From: Bacteroidales bacterium Bact_07
GTDB lineage: Bacteria > Bacteroidota > Bacteroidia > Bacteroidales > Tenuifilaceae
Direction: 5' to 3'
DNA: 7,718 nt
Assembly (NCBI GenBank): GCA_001603415.1
Contig: LUYY01000179.1
Location: 1-7,718, forward strand
A program made the translations under genes and the position numbers. The notes below the pieces were generated by a model. The model did no database searches. It was given only the letters and a program-made list of their open reading frames with translations, and was not told where the DNA came from. How positions within the stretch are numbered: the first letter of the stretch is position 1; each line of letters opens with the position of its first letter. Shown here piece by piece: positions 6,003 to 7,718 of this stretch.

Positions 6003-7673
6003 ATGATTCGTAAACTATACATACAGAACTATGCTATAATCGATGAACTTGAAATTGAGTTCAAACAAGGATTGAATATTATCACTGGCGAGACCGGTGC
6101 CGGTAAATCGATATTACTTGGAGCACTATCGCTAATTCAGGGACAGCGCGCCGACACCTCAGTGCTTAAGCATAACGATAAGCCATGCATTGTTGAGGTG
6201 GAGTTTGATATTTCGGAATATCACCTAAACCACTTTTTTGAGGCATACGATATTGATTACGATGATATCACTACTATTCGTCGCCAGATTAGCGATAATG
6301 GCAAATCGCGTGCCTTTATCAATGAAATTCCGGTAAATCTGAATCAGCTTAAGGAGTTAACCGAAAAACTTATCGATATTCATTCGCAGCATCAAAATCT
6401 TTTGTTAGGAAATCCACGCTTTCAGCTCGATGTGCTTGATGCCTATGCAGTTCCCAAAGAGATGCTTGCCGATTACCGCCAGCTATACGATGAGTATAGG
6501 AAATTGAAAACCGAACTCGATAGGTTAGAGGCAAATGCCGCGAACGCTAAACACGATTTCGACTATCTTTCGCATCAGCTCAGTGAACTTAAAGCTGCAA
6601 ACCTGCGAAATGGCGAACTCGATGAGTTGGAGGCTCTTCAAAAACAGCTCACCCATGCTTCCGATATCAAAACAGCCCTAGAATTTTCCTATGGAACACT
6701 AAATGCTGATGAACTTGCTGTTTTGTCCAGGGTTAAGGAGATTGAAGCCAACCTTCGACGCATAGAGCCGTTTTTTTCACAGGTTGGCAATTTAATTGCG
6801 CGCATTGAGAGTTGCCGAATAGAGTTCAAGGATATTGCCGATGAGATTGACTTGCTCAATACCAAGGTTGAGGTTGATGATGAACAGCTATCAGCAGTAA
6901 CACAACGAATCGATCTAATCTACTCTTTGCTGAATAAGCATCGTTTGGCCAATTTTGATGAGCTTATTGAGTTCCGGAACCAGCTCGAGGTTCGGGTAAA
7001 CGAAATTGCTCAAATCGACTTTAACTTAGATGAAAAGCGTAAGGTTATCGGGCAGTTGGAACAAAAGCTGCACGATAAGTCGATAAATCTGAATCAGCTC
7101 AGAACCCAATCGGCACCTAAGGTTGAGCAGTATGTGTCGGAATTGCTTCAGCAATTAGGCATCAAACATGCTGTTTTCAGAATTGCAATTGATAAGTATG
7201 CTGATTTTCAGCCCTGGGGAACCGATAGGATTACCTTTTACTTTTCGGCCAATAAGCAAATTGAGCCGCAGGAATTATCGAGGGTCGCTTCGGGTGGTGA
7301 ACTTTCCAGGTTGATGCTTAGCTTAAAATCGCTACTGGTAAAGTCAACCGGCATGCCAACCATCATATTCGATGAGATAGATACGGGTGTTTCCGGCGAA
7401 ATTGCTGATAGGATGGGAACCATCATATTTGAACTGGCCCAAGGTATGCAGGTAATCAATATAACACATCTTCCACAAATTGCTGCCAAGGGCACCAACC
7501 ATTTCCTGGTTTACAAATCGGTAACCAATAATCAAAGCTCAACAGGTATAAAGCTTCTTACCCCCGATGAAAGGGTTTTGGAAATTGCCAAGATGCTTAG
7601 TGGCGAAAAGGTTACCGATGCCGCACTCATGAACGCCAAGGAACTCCTGAAATCAAACGTTAGTTTAAGCTAA
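6003..7673 (+). CDS. recN: DNA repair protein RecN
   Basis: SMC-like ATPase that acts early at DNA double-strand breaks and promotes recombination repair in the cytoplasm. Its 556 residues match the usual 550-570. The N-terminal head carries IQNYAII (7-13) and Walker A GETGAGKS at 29-36. The IDIHSQHQN segment (124-132) is characteristic of RecN. Residues about 150-380 are charged and helical with heptad-like spacing, forming two coiled-coil arms. The C-terminal head has the ABC signature ASGGELSR (429-436), Walker B TIIFDEIDTG (453-462) with D457 and catalytic E458, and an H-loop histidine H489 (THLPQIA). All ATPase motifs are intact. The ATG follows the porD stop by 13 nt. No LexA-type operator is recognisable in that gap, so expression probably comes from the operon promoter. 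Confidence 0.97.
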   Translation: MIRKLYIQNYAIIDELEIEFKQGLNIITGETGAGKSILLGALSLIQGQRADTSVLKHNDKPCIVEVEFDISEYHLNHFFEAYDIDYDDITTIRRQISDNGKSRAFINEIPVNLNQLKELTEKLIDIHSQHQNLLLGNPRFQLDVLDAYAVPKEMLADYRQLYDEYRKLKTELDRLEANAANAKHDFDYLSHQLSELKAANLRNGELDELEALQKQLTHASDIKTALEFSYGTLNADELAVLSRVKEIEANLRRIEPFFSQVGNLIARIESCRIEFKDIADEIDLLNTKVEVDDEQLSAVTQRIDLIYSLLNKHRLANFDELIEFRNQLEVRVNEIAQIDFNLDEKRKVIGQLEQKLHDKSINLNQLRTQSAPKVEQYVSELLQQLGIKHAVFRIAIDKYADFQPWGTDRITFYFSANKQIEPQELSRVASGGELSRLMLSLKSLLVKSTGMPTIIFDEIDTGVSGEIADRMGTIIFELAQGMQVINITHLPQIAAKGTNHFLVYKSVTNNQSSTGIKLLTPDERVLEIAKMLSGEKVTDAALMNAKELLKSNVSLS

Positions 7674-7707
7674 TTGAACTAAATTCTGTTTTGTTTGTTT
7701 ATCTTTG
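7674..7707 (+). promoter_or_regulatory. Putative promoter for a gene beyond the window
   Basis: TTG (7674-7676) and the exact -7 box TATCTTTG (7700-7707) are separated by 23 bp, at the long end of the accepted range. It begins directly after the recN stop. No start codon follows before the window ends, so the target is unknown. Confidence 0.4.
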
Positions 7708-7716
7708 CTAGTTCAA
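7674..7716. repeat. Inverted repeat after recN
   Basis: TTGAACTA (7674-7681) and TAGTTCAA (7709-7716) are perfect 8-bp reverse complements around 27 bp that include the -7 box. There is no GC-rich stem or terminal T-run, so it does not look like an intrinsic terminator. It may be a regulator site or chance. Confidence 0.35.
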
Positions 7717-7718
7717 CT

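Noticed and set aside
6771..6777. T7 run in recN.
   Set aside because: Too short to suggest programmed slippage; the frame continues normally through all ATPase motifs.

Overview
The window looks like chromosomal core sequence from a member of the Bacteroidota, most likely Bacteroidales or Marinilabiliales. Four observations point there. There is a DUF4835/PorD gene, found only in that phylum. The omega subunit is of the Bacteroidota type. The gene order bamD-rpoZ-coaBC-porD-recN is typical of the phylum. Intergenic DNA is AT-rich, carries TAnnTTTG-type -7 promoter boxes, and shows no Shine-Dalgarno sequences before the start codons. I see no insertion sequence, prophage, CRISPR array, tRNA or rRNA.

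Layout. Bases 1-137 are an AT-rich promoter region for trxB (thioredoxin reductase, + strand, 138-1133). A strong GC hairpin at 1155-1188 separates trxB from a convergent minus-strand gene (1205-2443, GTG start). That gene encodes a PLP-dependent alpha-oxoamine synthase, probably the first enzyme of sphingolipid or sulfonolipid base synthesis. The 260-bp divergent gap (2444-2703) holds an unusual near-perfect dyad at 2482-2516, whose two halves each contain a promoter-like sequence facing opposite ways, and a second promoter box close to bamD.

From 2704 to 7673 five genes run on the + strand with almost no space between them. They are bamD (outer-membrane protein assembly lipoprotein), rpoZ (RNA polymerase omega), coaBC (coenzyme A synthesis), a porD-like DUF4835 gene (exported, linked to type IX secretion) and recN (SMC-like DNA repair ATPase). 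Gaps are 14, -11, 1 and 13 nt, so they are very likely one operon. The last 45 bases hold a further promoter-like box inside a small inverted repeat, probably serving a gene beyond the window.

Functionally this is housekeeping DNA covering redox balance, membrane lipid base synthesis, outer-membrane and secretion biogenesis, CoA supply, transcription and recombination repair. I found no clearly new multi-gene system. The points most worth checking are the symmetric divergent promoter dyad, substitutions in the CoaC substrate-binding and clamp motifs of CoaBC, a T9 tract at the CoaC/CoaB domain junction where slippage by one base either way would leave a CoaC-only protein, and the true substrate (serine or cysteate) of the oxoamine synthase.
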